From positions 62,001 through 126,000 of the forward strand of contig VSDK01022082.1 of assembly GCA_009767595.1 (NCBI GenBank): a stretch of DNA of 64,000 nucleotides, read 5' to 3'. Below the pieces are notes generated by a model, which had not been told where the DNA came from, did no database searches, and saw only the letters and a list, made by a program, of their open reading frames with translations. The DNA is from Symbiodinium kawagutii. Taxonomy: Eukaryota > Sar > Dinophyceae > Suessiales > Symbiodiniaceae. A program made the translations under genes and the position numbers. Positions 1 through 11,795 of the stretch are shown piece after piece (positions within the stretch are counted from its first letter, which is position 1; each line of letters opens with the position of its first letter).

Positions 1-130
1 TATGATGTGTCTAATCATTCGGGTTGTTTTTCCAATGTCAATTTTCGGCATTGTCGATGGTTCATATACAGTACCATTGTTGATCATGGACCAATGTCAA
101 GCAGTCACCATTATCATTCTGCCATGATAG

Positions 131-230
131 GGTGGTTTCTTAAAATATAGGTACCCCTAAATGATCCTGTATTGGCCATTTATAGCAATAAACCATCTAT
201 TTTTAACAGTTTCCCATTTTAAGAAACCCC
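131..230. mobile_element. Family A TIR element (MITE-like), diverged copy
   Basis: About 100 bp. The left end reads GGTGGTTTCTTAAAATATAG and the right end reads as its inverted, diverged partner (CCCATTTTAAGAAACCCC). The core contains the family's TATAGCAATAAACCATC word. No coding capacity. The same palindromic design recurs at least 15 times in the window, which marks it as a non-autonomous transposable element. No transposase of matching type is recognised here. Confidence 0.7.
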
Positions 231-479
231 ATAGCAACACATAAACCATCCTAAAGTATCATGGATATTTCATCATCAACCCTTCTTGACCTTAATTATT
301 CAGCATGGACAATCACGATTCACGGTTGCAACCATTAACCAACATTAACTACCATTCACCAACCATTTACAACCACTATAGTAACTAATTAATTGTAAAC
401 GTTCACCAATTCACTAACCACCATTAAGCAATCAACTAACCAACATTAAGCAACCATTCACCACTAGCCACCAAATAAC

Positions 480-640
480 CATCAACTGACCATCAGCCAT
501 CGCCCGCTGTTCATCCGCCTGTTCCAGCAAGTCGGGTGGCACCGACAGATCCAAGCGCTTCGCGGGCCTTGAGGCCACCACCGGATAACCATGGCACGGC
601 ATAGCCATGGCTGGTGCGATTCGAGTCATTCGTGGGAGTC
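480..640 (-). CDS. Candidate exon, product unknown
   Basis: A GC-rich island in AT-rich surroundings, open on the minus strand. The readable frame includes KRLDLSVPPDLLEQADEQRA, with charged and leucine-rich composition typical of real coding sequence. Another minus frame contains KAREALGSVG, which resembles the second helix of a PPR motif, so it could be a further exon of the PPR gene. A family B element starts 10 bp to the right, as at several PPR exons. Exact splice sites are not resolved. Confidence 0.35.
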
Positions 641-649
641 ATCCGTGGC

Positions 650-960
650 GAGCTGGGTCAAGCAGTTAACCAACCAACCAAGGGTTAACCAATGGTTAAT
701 GGCTAATAACTAACAACTATAGGGAAACAACCATAGGGAATGATAACCAACAACTATAGGGAATGATAACTAACAACTAGTTAATGGTTAATAATAGGGG
801 ATAACAACTAGCAACTATAGAGGATATACCAGCTACATATGGCTGTATGGATCAATATTAACAAACCAATGGGGGATACTCACCAACAATCATAAGGAAA
901 CAATGCGCTTAATGAAGGGGAACCAGGGGTACAGGGTTTTGACTCACAGCCACGTGACCG
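650..960. mobile_element. Family B TIR elements (compound or nested)
   Basis: Begins GCTGGGTCAAGCAGTTAACC and ends GGTTTTGACTCACAGCC. An internal boundary near 840 (ATATGGCTGTATGGATCAAT) suggests two B elements in tandem. The interior holds the B words 'aggggaaccaggggtac' and 'gggatgataa'. No ORF. The GTCAAGCAGTT end faces the GC-rich island at 480-640. Confidence 0.6.
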
Positions 961-999
961 GAGGTCCCACTTCGTGAAGGGTTCCTAGTCGCAGGAAAT

Positions 1000-1976
1000 G
1001 GGGACTATGACCTTGCTTCTAAAGTTATTGTCATAACCAATATACATGCAAGTGATGATTGTCACCAAGAACAAAACCATGATGCTCGTTCATGATCATT
1101 CATAGCAATGACCATGATTATGCACCATCATTTCCTACTATTGTTCACCCTAATTACAAGAGTCCTGGGAAATCTCACCGCTGAAGTGTGAGTGACTCGC
1201 TGTCGGGTAATACCAGGTGATCTCAACGATATCATAGTATTGGAGCGTCTACACAAGTAAACTTGCTGACCAACCATCTTTAACCAGTAGCAATCAAAAT
1301 AAGTGTTGATCAGCGTGACTGGCTCAGTCTCAACCGTTTTTGACCAGTTTTGACCGATCGATTTAGATCAGTAGTGATGGTCATTTTCAACGCTAATAGT
1401 TGTGAAACATGATCGACCATGGTCAGATATTGCAATCAGCATGATTAAATAGTGAAGACGTACTGACTAAAACGGTTGAAAACTATCATCTGGCTATCGG
1501 TCAATATAACCATCAATGGTATGGGAAAAATCACCAAATAAATCATAGGGGTACCAGGGGTATGACCCATAGCCATCTAGTAAGAATCTCCAACATTCCA
1601 AGGCACCTAATCTCACTTGAACTACAAGTAAACGGCAGGTCTAGTTTGCGTTGTTATGGTGCTCCCATGACCATCAATATACTGGTGACATTATTAGTCC
1701 ATGAAATCACCAATGATTGCTACTATCGGTTACCATCAACGTGTACCATGGAGAAAACCACAAAACATCATCGTTTAGATATACCAACCAACTACCATGG
1801 CCAAATGCTACTTGAGAACCAGTGGAGTCATTAAGCACCCATTTTGAATACCATGGACGACTATCACCGAACAAAACTGATTTCAAAATTCACCAAAAAA
1901 CCACTGTGCACAGTGATTGATAGATACTGATAGTGATTGATAGTGATTGATCATCAGTAGTTGACGCGGGATCTAT
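1000..1976. other. AT-rich non-coding stretch with AACCAT-type words
   Basis: No convincing coding sequence. It holds dispersed AACCAT/ATGGTT words, many TGACC and GATCA words around 1260-1500, and a B-element remnant at about 1548-1575 (GGGGTACCAGGGG followed by ATGACCCATAGCCA). The 90-codon open frame at 1562-1834 consists of this low-complexity sequence and I do not treat it as a gene. Confidence 0.5.
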
Positions 1977-2081
1977 ATGGGGGTATCTCAAAACCGGGGG
2001 CCCCCAAATCATACTTTATCAATCATCTATATTAATAAACCAATCATTTTGGGGGTTCCCTATGGCTTGAGAAGCACCCAC
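1977..2081. mobile_element. Family A TIR element
   Basis: Left end GGGGGTATCTCAAAACCGGG, right end GGGGGTTCCCTATGGCTTGA then GAAGCACCCA. The two ends are imperfect inverted repeats around an AT-rich core containing ATTAATAAACCAATCATTTT. About 105 bp, non-coding. Confidence 0.7.
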
Positions 2082-3160
2082 ATTCATAATACGACCATGA
2101 TTTATATTTGGGTGTATAGCTCCAGCTTGGCCAAGCCAATGGGGGTACAGCTGATTCATAAACAATAGTCCTAATACAAAACAAGTATCCACCATTGATA
2201 AAAACTACTTCAGTTTCTTAATATGATAACCACCAAAATGATAACCACTAATATGGGATATTAATGGGATACATAATACTTAGCTTACCATTAGTAAATA
2301 TCCCATTGACCACTAATATAACCAATCATCTTATTAGCAAATATTGATGCTATGGCGACAAATATCCCCAGCGGGATCCTAATAGCTGCTTAAGCACTAT
2401 CCCATCAACCACTAGTGATGGTTGCTAATATGATCATTCACCATTAATCACCATTTATCATCATAAGTTGTTTTATACAGTGGTCCCATAATACTTAAGT
2501 ATACTGGGACCACTTTATAAGTACGAAACAACTATCCCATACAAGGTGACAATCCAATGAATCACCATTCATTCTACTAATATCTCAACTATCCAAATCA
2601 TGACCATACACAAAGGATTTCTCAAGCAATTGTCCCACCATTGTCATAATCATTAATGCATTGACACAAAAACTATTCTATAGTCATTGAGAATCATTTT
2701 AACAACCTTGGCTTATGAAAGATGTTCTATCACACAAATTGCGCAACTGAGCCATGCATAGGCAGTCATGTACTACCAGTTGCTTAGGCCATCCCCGGTA
2801 GCTCCTCAGCTCCTCCCTTTAGGGGCCAGAATGGAATACCCCTGGATCCAAATCGCTCCCTCCAAACCACCAGCCTTTTCCTGCATTTTCTGACTTGCTA
2901 CCATGTGGCACATGGTGCTGCACTGGATCAGCAGTAATGGTAGGACCAACCAGTCATATTCTATTATGATGATTGATTATTGATGTATACAAACCATTTA
3001 AAGGGCCAGAACGGAATACCCCAACCACCAACCACCCACCAAACTCCCCATGACTCACATTTCTCCATTCTGAGCTGGCCCAACGCCCAAAGCTTTTCGG
3101 TGGACTGAAGCAGAGTTGACGAGCCAGCTATGGCGGGGCTTGGTCAACAGGTTAATCAAC
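2082..3160. other. AT-rich stretch with two short family E repeats
   Basis: Mostly AACCAT-type low-complexity sequence. Two related short segments at 2796-2872 and about 3000-3030 share 'gggccagaa(t/c)ggaatacccc'. Similar text recurs at 6925-6990 and 62766-62830 (GGTAGCTCCTC... and GATACCCCTGG), so I call it family E. A GC-richer patch at 3060-3145 is open on the minus strand (contains SWLVNSASVHRKALGVG) but is too weak to call as an exon. Confidence 0.45.
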
Positions 3161-3164
3161 ATTT

Positions 3165-3330
3165 CTAGGGGCTATAACCAATAAGAATGGGGAATAATAG
3201 GGGATAATCATCAACAATGATGGCTAAACAACTACTATATGGCAGTTTCTCAAAATAGGGTTCCCCCAAAAATGGTTGGTATATTATTTAGAAAGGTAAG
3301 GGATGATTTAGGGGTACACCGGTACACCTA
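3165..3330. mobile_element. D-A composite element
   Basis: A family D segment (3165-3237: GGGGCTATAACCAATAAGAA ... TAAACAACTACTATATGG) runs straight into a family A left end (CAGTTTCTCAAAATAGGG). The A half keeps GATGATTTAGGGGTAC, but its far terminal repeat is lost. The same D-next-to-A arrangement recurs near 19.6, 31.26, 41.3, 42.16 and 61.77 kb. Confidence 0.55.
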
Positions 3331-3357
3331 CTTTGAACCAAACAAGCGTATTGTTAG

Positions 3358-3470
3358 TTTGTGGGTCAATGTGAACCATCCAACAAAGGGGTAGGTGAAC
3401 ATCCGAACTGTTCGACTAGTGCAGGGTCATTTAGTGGATGTGAACAAACCAGAATATTGACCCACAGCCC
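3358..3470. mobile_element. Family B-related palindromic element
   Basis: Ends are inverted repeats: TTTGTGGGTCAATGTGAACC at the left and ATATTGACCCACAGCCC at the right, with a second inner inverted pair (GTGAACATCC / GGATGTGAAC). About 112 bp. The two opposite open frames across it (3361-3648 plus, 3366-3548 minus) are explained by the palindrome and are not genes. Confidence 0.6.
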
Positions 3471-4016
3471 AATGGTTATTTGTTTCAGCTTATGGTCGTT
3501 GTTTCTAGGGAAACAACACCTGAACGTTGCCATATTACTATACACCATCCTATTTGAGTTTGGGGAAAAGTGCTATCAGAACAGGTTTTTCTATCAGGAG
3601 TTGTTGCTGAAGAGCTGTTCTTTGTCGGGAAATAGCACAATCTTATGATTCTCTGCTGTTAATGTTAAATGACTATTTCGGAGTATCACCAGAAAACATT
3701 TCGATATTATACTCCAGGATGGTTAAAAATAAATCGTTATCATTTTAAATCAGTGTCATGGTTGAACGATCGGACATTTTACAAAAAACATGCTTTGCGA
3801 CTAAATAGCCATCTTATTGGTGAATTGACCGGCAAGACCAATTAACTGAGGAACCTGTTTATGGCTTTGCCAATCAACAGCTATGGTTCATAGATGGCAA
3901 GTAATAGGGATAACGCAAAATGGTTCGTCGATGGTGACTTGTGTGCATGCCTAGGGGTACAGCGGCAGTTAGGCCATGTAAACCTGTGAATCATTGTAAA
4001 CATGTCACACACATAT

Positions 4017-4090
4017 ATTCATATAAATATATATATATATATATATGTATGTTACACACACACGTATATATACATATATCTATATATACA
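4017..4090. repeat. AT/ATATGT microsatellite
   Basis: A run of TATATA interspersed with TATG and CACACACGTATATAC. Simple sequence, non-coding; the overlapping open frame reads as repetitive Tyr/Ile codons. Confidence 0.9.
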
Positions 4091-4839
4091 AATACACTGA
4101 TCTTTCTGCGAAGAAATCATGTGGGTGTTTGTTTACAAGCAATGGCACATGCATTCAAGTTGTTGATTGTAGAGATTCACAAAGTGATTCTGGTCCATAA
4201 ACAACACAATTGTAGAGGCTCATAGCCACAGTGCCAGAATGTAACGCATGTAGCCTTTATGGATCTTGATGGTGTTGAAAATCCTGTAGCGCATGTGTAC
4301 CATCCATCATTAACCATGATATTTCCTACTATTCTTACTGGTTCTTATCCCACTCTCATTGATGGTTAAGTGCTTGACCCAACTCGCAAGGTAGAAACCA
4401 TGGACACGAGCGAGATCCATGGCTGGGTCACCACGGATCACTTAGTGTTGATCCGATTGCCCAGGGGTCGGGTGAGAATGAAGCGGCAAGGAACAGGAAA
4501 CTCCCAGTGAAGTCACCTCCCAGATGGTGAAGTTAAGGGCCAAAACACCTGGTCCGTCGTTGGAAGTGTAATTCACCAACATGTTCCATATACATGTTTC
4601 AATGATACGTGAACCTTATCGCAAAGGATGTGTGAACACCAGCACATATATGGAAGCGCGTTTAACATGAAATGTCATACATGTCATGCAGGCACCGAAC
4701 AACGAGTTTTCTTCTGTCCCTTTTGGGAAGGTTTCATGTCCAGCAACTCACGGGCAAGAAAGGTGTCCGACCACTCATGGGTCAGAAAAGATTCCAAGCG
4801 CAATCACTTTGCAAAGCGGATTTTGTTCCACCTGGAAGT

Positions 4840-5045
4840 GCGACCAAATGGTGAGATTGACGCCGTCTCCTCGCTCTCATCCGTCTCCTCGCTCTCACTG
4901 TCACTGCTTGATTCCACATCAGGCAAAGCAATGCTGCCATTCTGAACAACGGGTAGCCACGTGCAGAGCGGCAAACCATTTGTAGCCGCTTGTTGATGGT
5001 GATACCCCTGATGACCACTGTTGCTTGTCCCAACAACGTCAAACC
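4840..5045 (-). CDS. Candidate exon: acidic serine-rich segment
   Basis: On the minus strand one frame encodes a disordered acidic Ser/Glu tract (SSDSESEETDESEETA) preceded by NGSIALPDVE and followed by PFGRTSRWNKIR. Composition and the GC-rich island support coding; the opposite-strand frames are Arg/Ser-rich shadows. No family recognised. Such tracts are common as linkers between folded domains or in nuclear proteins. Splice boundaries are not resolved. Confidence 0.35.
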
Positions 5046-5499
5046 CTGGGTGCCACGGGATCAACCAACGAGTTTATGGGCTGGTGGTGTCCACTGAGTA
5101 AGGTTGGGAGCATCATTTCGCTGAGATGACGTTCAGCTGGTAACAAATGTTCAGTCTTGTCATCGTGGCAACAAACCAGGTCGGAACATAGCTGGTACAA
5201 ACCATGGTAACATGACTAGGCATGGTTATCTCTACCATGGACAGGAACATCAACTCAACTGGTGAGAAATGATACGGCTGAGTCATGGATTTTCACCGAG
5301 CTTTCACCAGCTGAATGTCTCACTAGTTGGATCCACTCAGTCATCGTTCTTGATGGGCGGCCAATCGCCATCAACATACCAATCTTTCACCCTGGATTTG
5401 CCAAACAGCGTGGGATTCCGTAGTTACAGATTGGTTTATAAGGCCAGTGAACTAGGCCAGTTGTATCTCCCACTGGCCTGGTAGTTGCCTGGTTACCAC

Positions 5500-5650
5500 C
5501 TTAACGATCCTGGCGAGGCCCCACATTGCAGTACCAACCCTTCACGCATCGGCCCCTCGAGTTCGGCCTTGACTCGTTCTGAAACTTCCTTTCGGCTCCA
5601 GACCTGTGTCCGGAGCGGAGCGTCTCGACGACCACTGAACAACGTTTTAG
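5500..5650 (-). CDS. Candidate exon, product unknown
   Basis: GC-rich island open on the minus strand. The clearest frame includes VWSRKEVSERVKAELEGPMR, a charged, helix-like stretch with no stop across about 50 codons. Possible acceptors (CAG) precede it. Family not recognised; it could be an exon of the same minus-strand transcription unit as the PPR exons. Confidence 0.35.
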
Positions 5651-5779
5651 AAATGGCAAAGCGCAGGATTGCTTTCATTAGCACGGGTGATGGAATTAAG
5701 TACATCAATCCGTAATGATAACCATGATTGATTAACGATGATTGCCAATCACCGTTATTACGGTTGAGTTTGGTCAACA

Positions 5780-8640
5780 TTATGATTAATTAACATGCCT
5801 TTTTTACATATTATTGCCGAAACAACAATGCCTGTTAAAAGTGGAACACATATTTCATCGTCAAAGTGCGCTCAACAGTGTTGTGGATGATTTGTATCTG
5901 CCAGCAAACAACCCGAACACAGTATGTCAGCATATCATAGTATGTATCATGAAACCGCAGCAACCAAACATATACATTTATCAAAACCAAGATAACCATT
6001 CTTAGTAGGAACACCATTAGTTTTGCAGGCACATCATTTGGTATGTTTTCAACCGCCATTGTTACAAGCCGAGAGTCTTTAAGGCAATGCAGAATGTCAT
6101 GAAGCAAGTATATAATATAAACCAGTCAATTCAAGCTTGCTTCGTTACTTTCCTGATCAAACCCATGTAATAACCAGGAAATCAACCCATGTAATAAACC
6201 CACGTAATAAACCAACCGGGTAATCTACCCAGGTAGTAAACTAAGGTAATGAGTCAAGGTAAAAGCATTGGAAACCATTCCAAACCATCATAGACATTCA
6301 GAATCGGCAACGGATTTCCAGCTGCGCCCCGAGTGAGCTGCCTCCAAAAGGGGAGGGTCATCAGTAGAAATCTCCTGAAAAATTATGCCAGGAGCTTGGA
6401 TATCAATGTGGTCATGACATAGATGATGGCTAGTTCATGGCTAATTGATGGCCAATCATTTTCTAACAATGTCATTAGTTTAACTAGCCATCAATTTCAA
6501 GCTAGTTAATGCCATCAAATGCTACTGGATTGATGGTTCATTGACAAGGAACTGATGGCTGATTGATAAGTTAGTCCATGATAGATTAAGGGTTTTACAA
6601 TGGCCAACAGTGGTTAATGATGTGTAAGAATCTTTAATGGCAATGGTTAATGATGGCTAGCAGCGGCTAGCAATAAGGGTTTAGAACCTAGCAATGTTCA
6701 CATGATGGTTGATACTGGTGGTTAAAAATAATCAATTTCGACTGATACTGGTCGAAAAAAGTGATCAGAAATGCTGAGTGATTGCAAATAGTTTAATCAT
6801 AGCCCGCAACCGTGGAAATTCCTTCCATTCAGTGCCACTGGAGCCGTTTGAAAAGGCTGGTCTAGTAGAGGTGGGTACAGTCTTGATAAGCCAAAATTCT
6901 CCACCACTTGGTTTCACCATCCCTTCTAGCTCCTTAGCCCCCTGTTAGAAGGGCATAGGGATACACCTGGCTCCCTAGGTCCCTACCACCAGCCAGTTCT
7001 CGATTCTATTTGATCAACGTAACTACCTGGACCCCACTAATAAGGACGGCACAAGTGGTTCCATGCCCGGTCCTCATGGTAAGTAGGAACCTTCAGGCGA
7101 CGGGGTAAACAAAGCCATGTGTTTGGTGGATCGGGTACGGCAATGTCACATCTATTTCCATGATTACAATGCTGGCAGGAGTGCTTTCCCCGAATTATCA
7201 AAGCACAACTGGTAGGCATACACTTGGGTTATACGACAGTAATATGTTGTTGGTCATACATGCAGGGCTACACTATTTGTATACCCTGATTATACCCATA
7301 CATTGTTAAAAACAGCATGGCACAAATACTAATGTAAGGTATATCCGAATACTTTTGGGCCTTTTGATTGGTAAATGTGCATAAAATACAACTATACCAT
7401 ACACGGAGTATCTGGGTCCCTGGGTTAGAGACTATGGTTCATTAGTTGTTTTACCCTGCTTCAAACTGGCAGCCGGAAAGACTGCACTGGGGCACTGAAG
7501 TTCTGAGCAAGGCTACAACGCTAGGCGTGGGCTGGTGTTGCGAAGGCTGGTCTGACGTGTGCACAATTCTTTGGAAGGGATAATCATGGGATGAGACGTG
7601 CTAATCATGGTGGTTAAGAATGGTCTTTTTGGATCTACCATGGGACCAATCATGGCTAATCATCATGACTAATTGTGGATCACGAAATCTCATGGTGGCT
7701 AGGTTCATAGGTTATGGTTCGTAACGGTGGTTCTGCTCAATGCCAATGTTGGTTGATATTGGTCAAGCAGAAAATTCAAATCGAGAAGTGTTTTTTGAAT
7801 ATCAACCTTTTACAATTCTGAATTATATTGTACTGTTTTAGAAGATCATACTCGATGTGAAAATTGTCATTAATGCTACTGGTTCATACTGTTTAGCTAA
7901 ACATCTTGCAAACCAACAAAAAAAGTGTTGGACGTTTCATTGAATTTTCTATGTACCCCAAAGCATTTGCAGCATGACAATAATGGCCCAAGGTCCTGAA
8001 TTCATCAAGCAGCACATGGGAGTGTCTCTGTGGTGGTGTTTTGGCCCACTTTCCACTTTGAACCCCAGAAGTAGAGATATAATCATGACAAATTGCCCTT
8101 GGACTCATGTGTTTGAATCAAACACATGGGCAAAAAACAAAAAATCATAGCCAAACATGAATAAATGTCCGCATATTTCCGCTACTCCCTACCAGGACTT
8201 TTGCTTGATCTGAGATTCTGTTGGAGGCTACAAAGCCATTGGCAACTAGCACAGCATTAACGATTGACCAGTTTGCCAACCATCATGAACATATTGAATT
8301 CGATTCTTATAAACCATACTATGAACTATAACCATTAATCAACTAGTATGAGCTAGTACTGACCATTGATCAAACACTGCCAACCCTGTATCAAAATCTA
8401 TCAAGCAGGAATTGTTAGCCAGTAATCAACGGTTGATTAACGAACATGAATCAACCATGATTTGTTCACACTTATATCCAGTTATATCATGCCACACATG
8501 AAATTACCCAGCTTTCGTTTTACTGCCAGCATTGATGTGAGTCGAACCACAATGTTGAACAGGAAAACGGGCACCAAGAAATGGTAACATCCAGCTGGTA
8601 ACAAAAAGGGCTACGCAGGAATTCGTCCACTTCAGCTGGT
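5780..8640. other. Non-coding intron-like stretch
   Basis: Low-complexity AT-rich sequence with ATGGCTAAT and AACCAT words, a family E repeat near 6925-6990, and a tandem-like run of 'aacccatgtaataaac' words at 6165-6245. The minus frame at 7037-7219 (Cys/His-rich: HSCQHCNHGNRC) resembles the minus frame at 12834-13031 in layout, but neither is firmly coding. Confidence 0.4.
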
Positions 8641-8649
8641 AACATTTGG

Positions 8650-8757
8650 CTATGGGTCAGTTCACCCTTAGTCCCCCTGGTTCCCCTATCATTAACCATG
8701 CTGTTTTCCCTAGTATTGTTGCTTAATATTGATGGTGAACTGCTTGACCCATAGCCA
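8650..8757. mobile_element. Family B TIR element
   Basis: Left end GGCTATGGGTCAGTTCACCC, then CCCCCTGGTTCCCCTATCAT; right end AACTGCTTGACCCATAGCC. Inverted repeats, about 108 bp. A small GC-rich patch (8815-8890) begins about 60 bp beyond the AAGCAGTT end, the same placement seen beside exons elsewhere. Confidence 0.7.
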
Positions 8758-8993
8758 TTTACATCCAGCAGTGGGCACCCAGGAAAACCCAACATCGAGC
8801 TGGTAACAAATCACACCCACAGCAGCGCCGGTGCCTTGACGGGAAACGGATCAGAGACCTGGCCAGTTCGCCAGGCGCTGGGTGAAATTCCATGCCTGGG
8901 ATGAAAAACCAACAGGAACAAAATGTCCAATAAACCAATGGATACATACTGAACACGCACAGCTGTGCGGTGTGTATATGGTGTATATAGGAT

Positions 8994-9050
8994 GAATATA
9001 TATATATATATATGTATATGTATGTATTTATACCTATATATTTCAAACAA
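8994..9050. repeat. AT-rich TATATG microsatellite
   Basis: A run of ATATATATATATATG and TATGTATT units. Simple sequence. Two overlapping minus-strand open frames here are low-complexity Tyr/Ile codons. Confidence 0.9.
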
Positions 9051-9799
9051 TTTTAATAACTATTTGTTAATGTTGTTGACATCAAACATTGGGATAAAAT
9101 GGCCAATAAGTATTCTAGGATTGGGAGAAATGATACTGGTACTATCGGGATACATGCTCACGATTTTTTTGAACAGGTTTACTGTATCCTGTTAAAGATT
9201 ATAATGGCAAATCATGGAGATATCCCAAATAATGAGGGTTGGTTGCAATTGGGCACATCAACACGGATATAGCAAATAACAACGGCTAACGGTCAACAGG
9301 GATAAAAACTATTTACAACAAGGAACCGGGAAATATCAATGATAGGGACATACCACAAGAACTCATAATGAGGATATTCTATAGACGAATGGCTATTCAT
9401 AGTGGCATTCCGAAGTTACAAATATCGATTAGCAGAATCATCAGGTGTAGATCAAACAGTACAGCCCCCTCTATTAGCAAAACATCCAACATCACAATGC
9501 TTAAATTCATCCTCAACGTGGCAAAGCTCAATCATTGATCTTGACCCCGATGGCCCCATTGATTATAAGTCTGCAATCAAACATTTGGCGTTTTCATTAC
9601 AGCGCAAAATGGCAGCGACAGATGCGTCATTTTCCGCTTTGATGTTTCCAGAAATGATTCAAAGGTCGATGCGCATCCCCAACTATAGGACTGGCTACTA
9701 ACCTTGCTTGAATCGGGTTTGCTTCAGCCTCTAGGGTTGGAACAAAACATGCTCTCAGGAGTTTAGTTCATCCTCCCTCCAAGGTTGAACATGCTGATC

Positions 9800-9950
9800 C
9801 AGGGAACAGCTGCTGACCACCTCGGGGAACCTGTGTTGTCCAGCCATGTCCAGCCTCCTTGAGATTCTCTGCCCGGATGGCTTTGACTTCTCCGCTCCGC
9901 ATGCGCACGTTCCTGCGACACGTGCGCATGGTTGCGTTGATGGTAGGTAA
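9800..9950 (-). CDS. PPR exon (first-helix half motif)
   Basis: Minus strand, following acceptor TGATTCAG. The frame reads LPTINATMRTCRRNVRM, which matches the first half of a dinoflagellate-type PPR motif (S-Y-N-A-x-I-S-A-C-x-x-G-x-x-W), with Cys at the expected position. The island stays open through SGEVKAIRAENLKEAG. A GT donor after 9909 would give a 42-nt exon, phase 0 at both ends; the coding look continues to about 9800, so the 3' limit is uncertain. PPR proteins bind organellar RNA; targeting cannot be judged from one exon. Confidence 0.5.
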
Positions 9951-10599
9951 CTGAATCATGTTTATTTAATTGATGTTTAATATTGGTGTGCTGGTTTAGT
10001 GATGGTTTGTCGATGGTTGATGATGTTTTTTTGCTGGTTAATGATGATTACCTTGATGGTGAATGATTATTGAAACCCTGCCATTCCAACCACGGTTTAA
10101 GCAATAGTGTTTAACATAACCACGGTTTCCAGGATAGGGTAAAACCTACTTCCAAGAGCACATGTTTTACCCGCCAATGCTTCCTAAGGGCACTTTCTGA
10201 GTCGATGGACCACTTGCGTGTTAAATCTGGATTAAGCCATTTTTTGCACGGTGCAATAAAAAATCCTGTAAATCAAGTCCACATAGGGACTCATCAAACA
10301 CATATCCAACCAAATTCTTGATCTTCAAGTGAGTAGTCCAAATCCCGCAGCAGGAAAGGCTTTAAGGCCAGTTCTTCGGGCAGTTTGTTTGATCAGCGGC
10401 TCACTGTCCTGGTTACAGTCCAAGAAACTCCGTCCTAAATTTGGAACACCTAGTATCTATCCCATAGCCTGATTAAGTCGCTCCTTCAAATAAGTACATC
10501 ATGCATTGTGGAACCAAGCTAGGCCGCCAGGTTTAGGCTGTAGAGTGCCATTGTCACAATCAATGCTTGCCATGCAAATGTAATGACAAAGGTAGGAAT

Positions 10600-11795
10600 A
10601 ATAACCAGCCCCCAGTGAACAAAACCCCCCTCCTCCCTAGACCCGGGTCAATCCAAATGCTAATTACATGCTCATTTCCCGCAAATAACGTGGTTGCATT
10701 TACAACCCCCTCAATTAATCAACCCCCTTTGGATCTCCAGATTGTGGTGAGGGTTTTCCATTAATTATTAGTTTAACTTAGTTTCCTATTAATGCATGAA
10801 TTGGTTCTTATAGTTGGTGGACTTTCTATTAGTTACTTTCCTTCTGTAAAGCTTGTCGATGTTCAATCTCTTGCTCTGGAAAATTCATCAATTCTCAGCC
10901 TCTTCCTTCGCAAAACATTTGACAACTGACAGCTCCCCCATGGGAGGGTTCCTAAGGGTCAGACCTAGATTTCCCCCAATAAACGATATTTTTCAAAGCT
11001 ACCCACTTACCAATTTTTGTATCAAAAAAAGAAGCTCGCAGCAAAGGGTACCCTCCACGAGGTTGGACCCCCGCCAATTAATCAACCCCAATTTCGGAAC
11101 CCTGGGTGAAGTAAATCAAGCGCATGAAATAAATTAGATAAACTAAATGAATTAGAGATAGTAAATAGATTGAATAGGTTGAATTAGAAAAATAAATCTA
11201 TGCTATAAATTAGGTCAATCAAACAAATCGAAAGAACTGAATGAACTATTTTCAATCAGATCAATTTAATAGGTTCAATAAATCAAACAACTTGTATTGT
11301 ACTTAAACACTTGTTCTATCATGGCAAGCATGGGCTTTAGTAGATTGAAACATCTCAATTGATGAAATAAAGTAGAAAATGAAACATATCTCATCTCTTG
11401 AATGGACATACGAAACCAATCAAATGCGTATAATTACTGAAACACATGCATTTGACTAGATAGATTAAACAAACAGTAAATGAAATATGTCAAAAAATAG
11501 GTTTAATACATTATATTTACTCAAATACATATTAATACACAAAAATAAGACAATCTAGCAATGAAATCGTTTAGCACAATGATTTTACTAGATGAAGTAA
11601 ATAGAATTAAAACATGAAACAACTTGAAAGTCAATTAGACAATATAGTTAGATATACAGACTAAACTTAATATATTAACAGCCATTGAAGGCTGTTGATT
11701 TCTCATCTCTAGGGGTCATTATGTGGGGGTTGTCCTACTTTTTGTCCTAGTCCAAACCTTCTGAACCTTGCCGACCTTCAGGGGCGGAGAAGGGT
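10600..11795 (+). repeat. Long direct repeat, copy 1
   Basis: Nearly the same sequence returns at 13056-14543. Shared landmarks in order: CCCGGGTCAATCCAAATGCT, CCCCTTTGGATCTCCAGATT, AAGCTTGTCGATGTTCAATC, GACCCCCGCCAATTAATCAA, then an AT-rich tract, and finally CAGCCATTGAAGGCTGTTGA, CTAGGGGTCATTATGT and GGGCGGAGAAGGG. About 280 bp present in copy 2 is missing here near 11550. No ORF. It may be a long terminal repeat or a segmental duplication; the boundaries do not show clear TG...CA ends. Confidence 0.85.

Noticed and set aside
3361..3648. Opposed frames on both strands
   Set aside because: They lie on a palindromic B-type element.
7037..7219. Cys/His-rich minus frame as a zinc-finger exon
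   Set aside because: Cys and His spacing does not fit a known finger, and no splice sites were convincing.
8759..9050. Two long minus frames
   Set aside because: Largely the TATATG microsatellite plus flanking AT-rich sequence; only a small GC patch at 8815-8890 might be coding, and it is too short to decide.
10853..11137. 94-codon plus frame
   Set aside because: Inside the long direct repeat; the second copy has an indel (loss of one G near 13399) that breaks the same frame, and there is no protein-like pattern.
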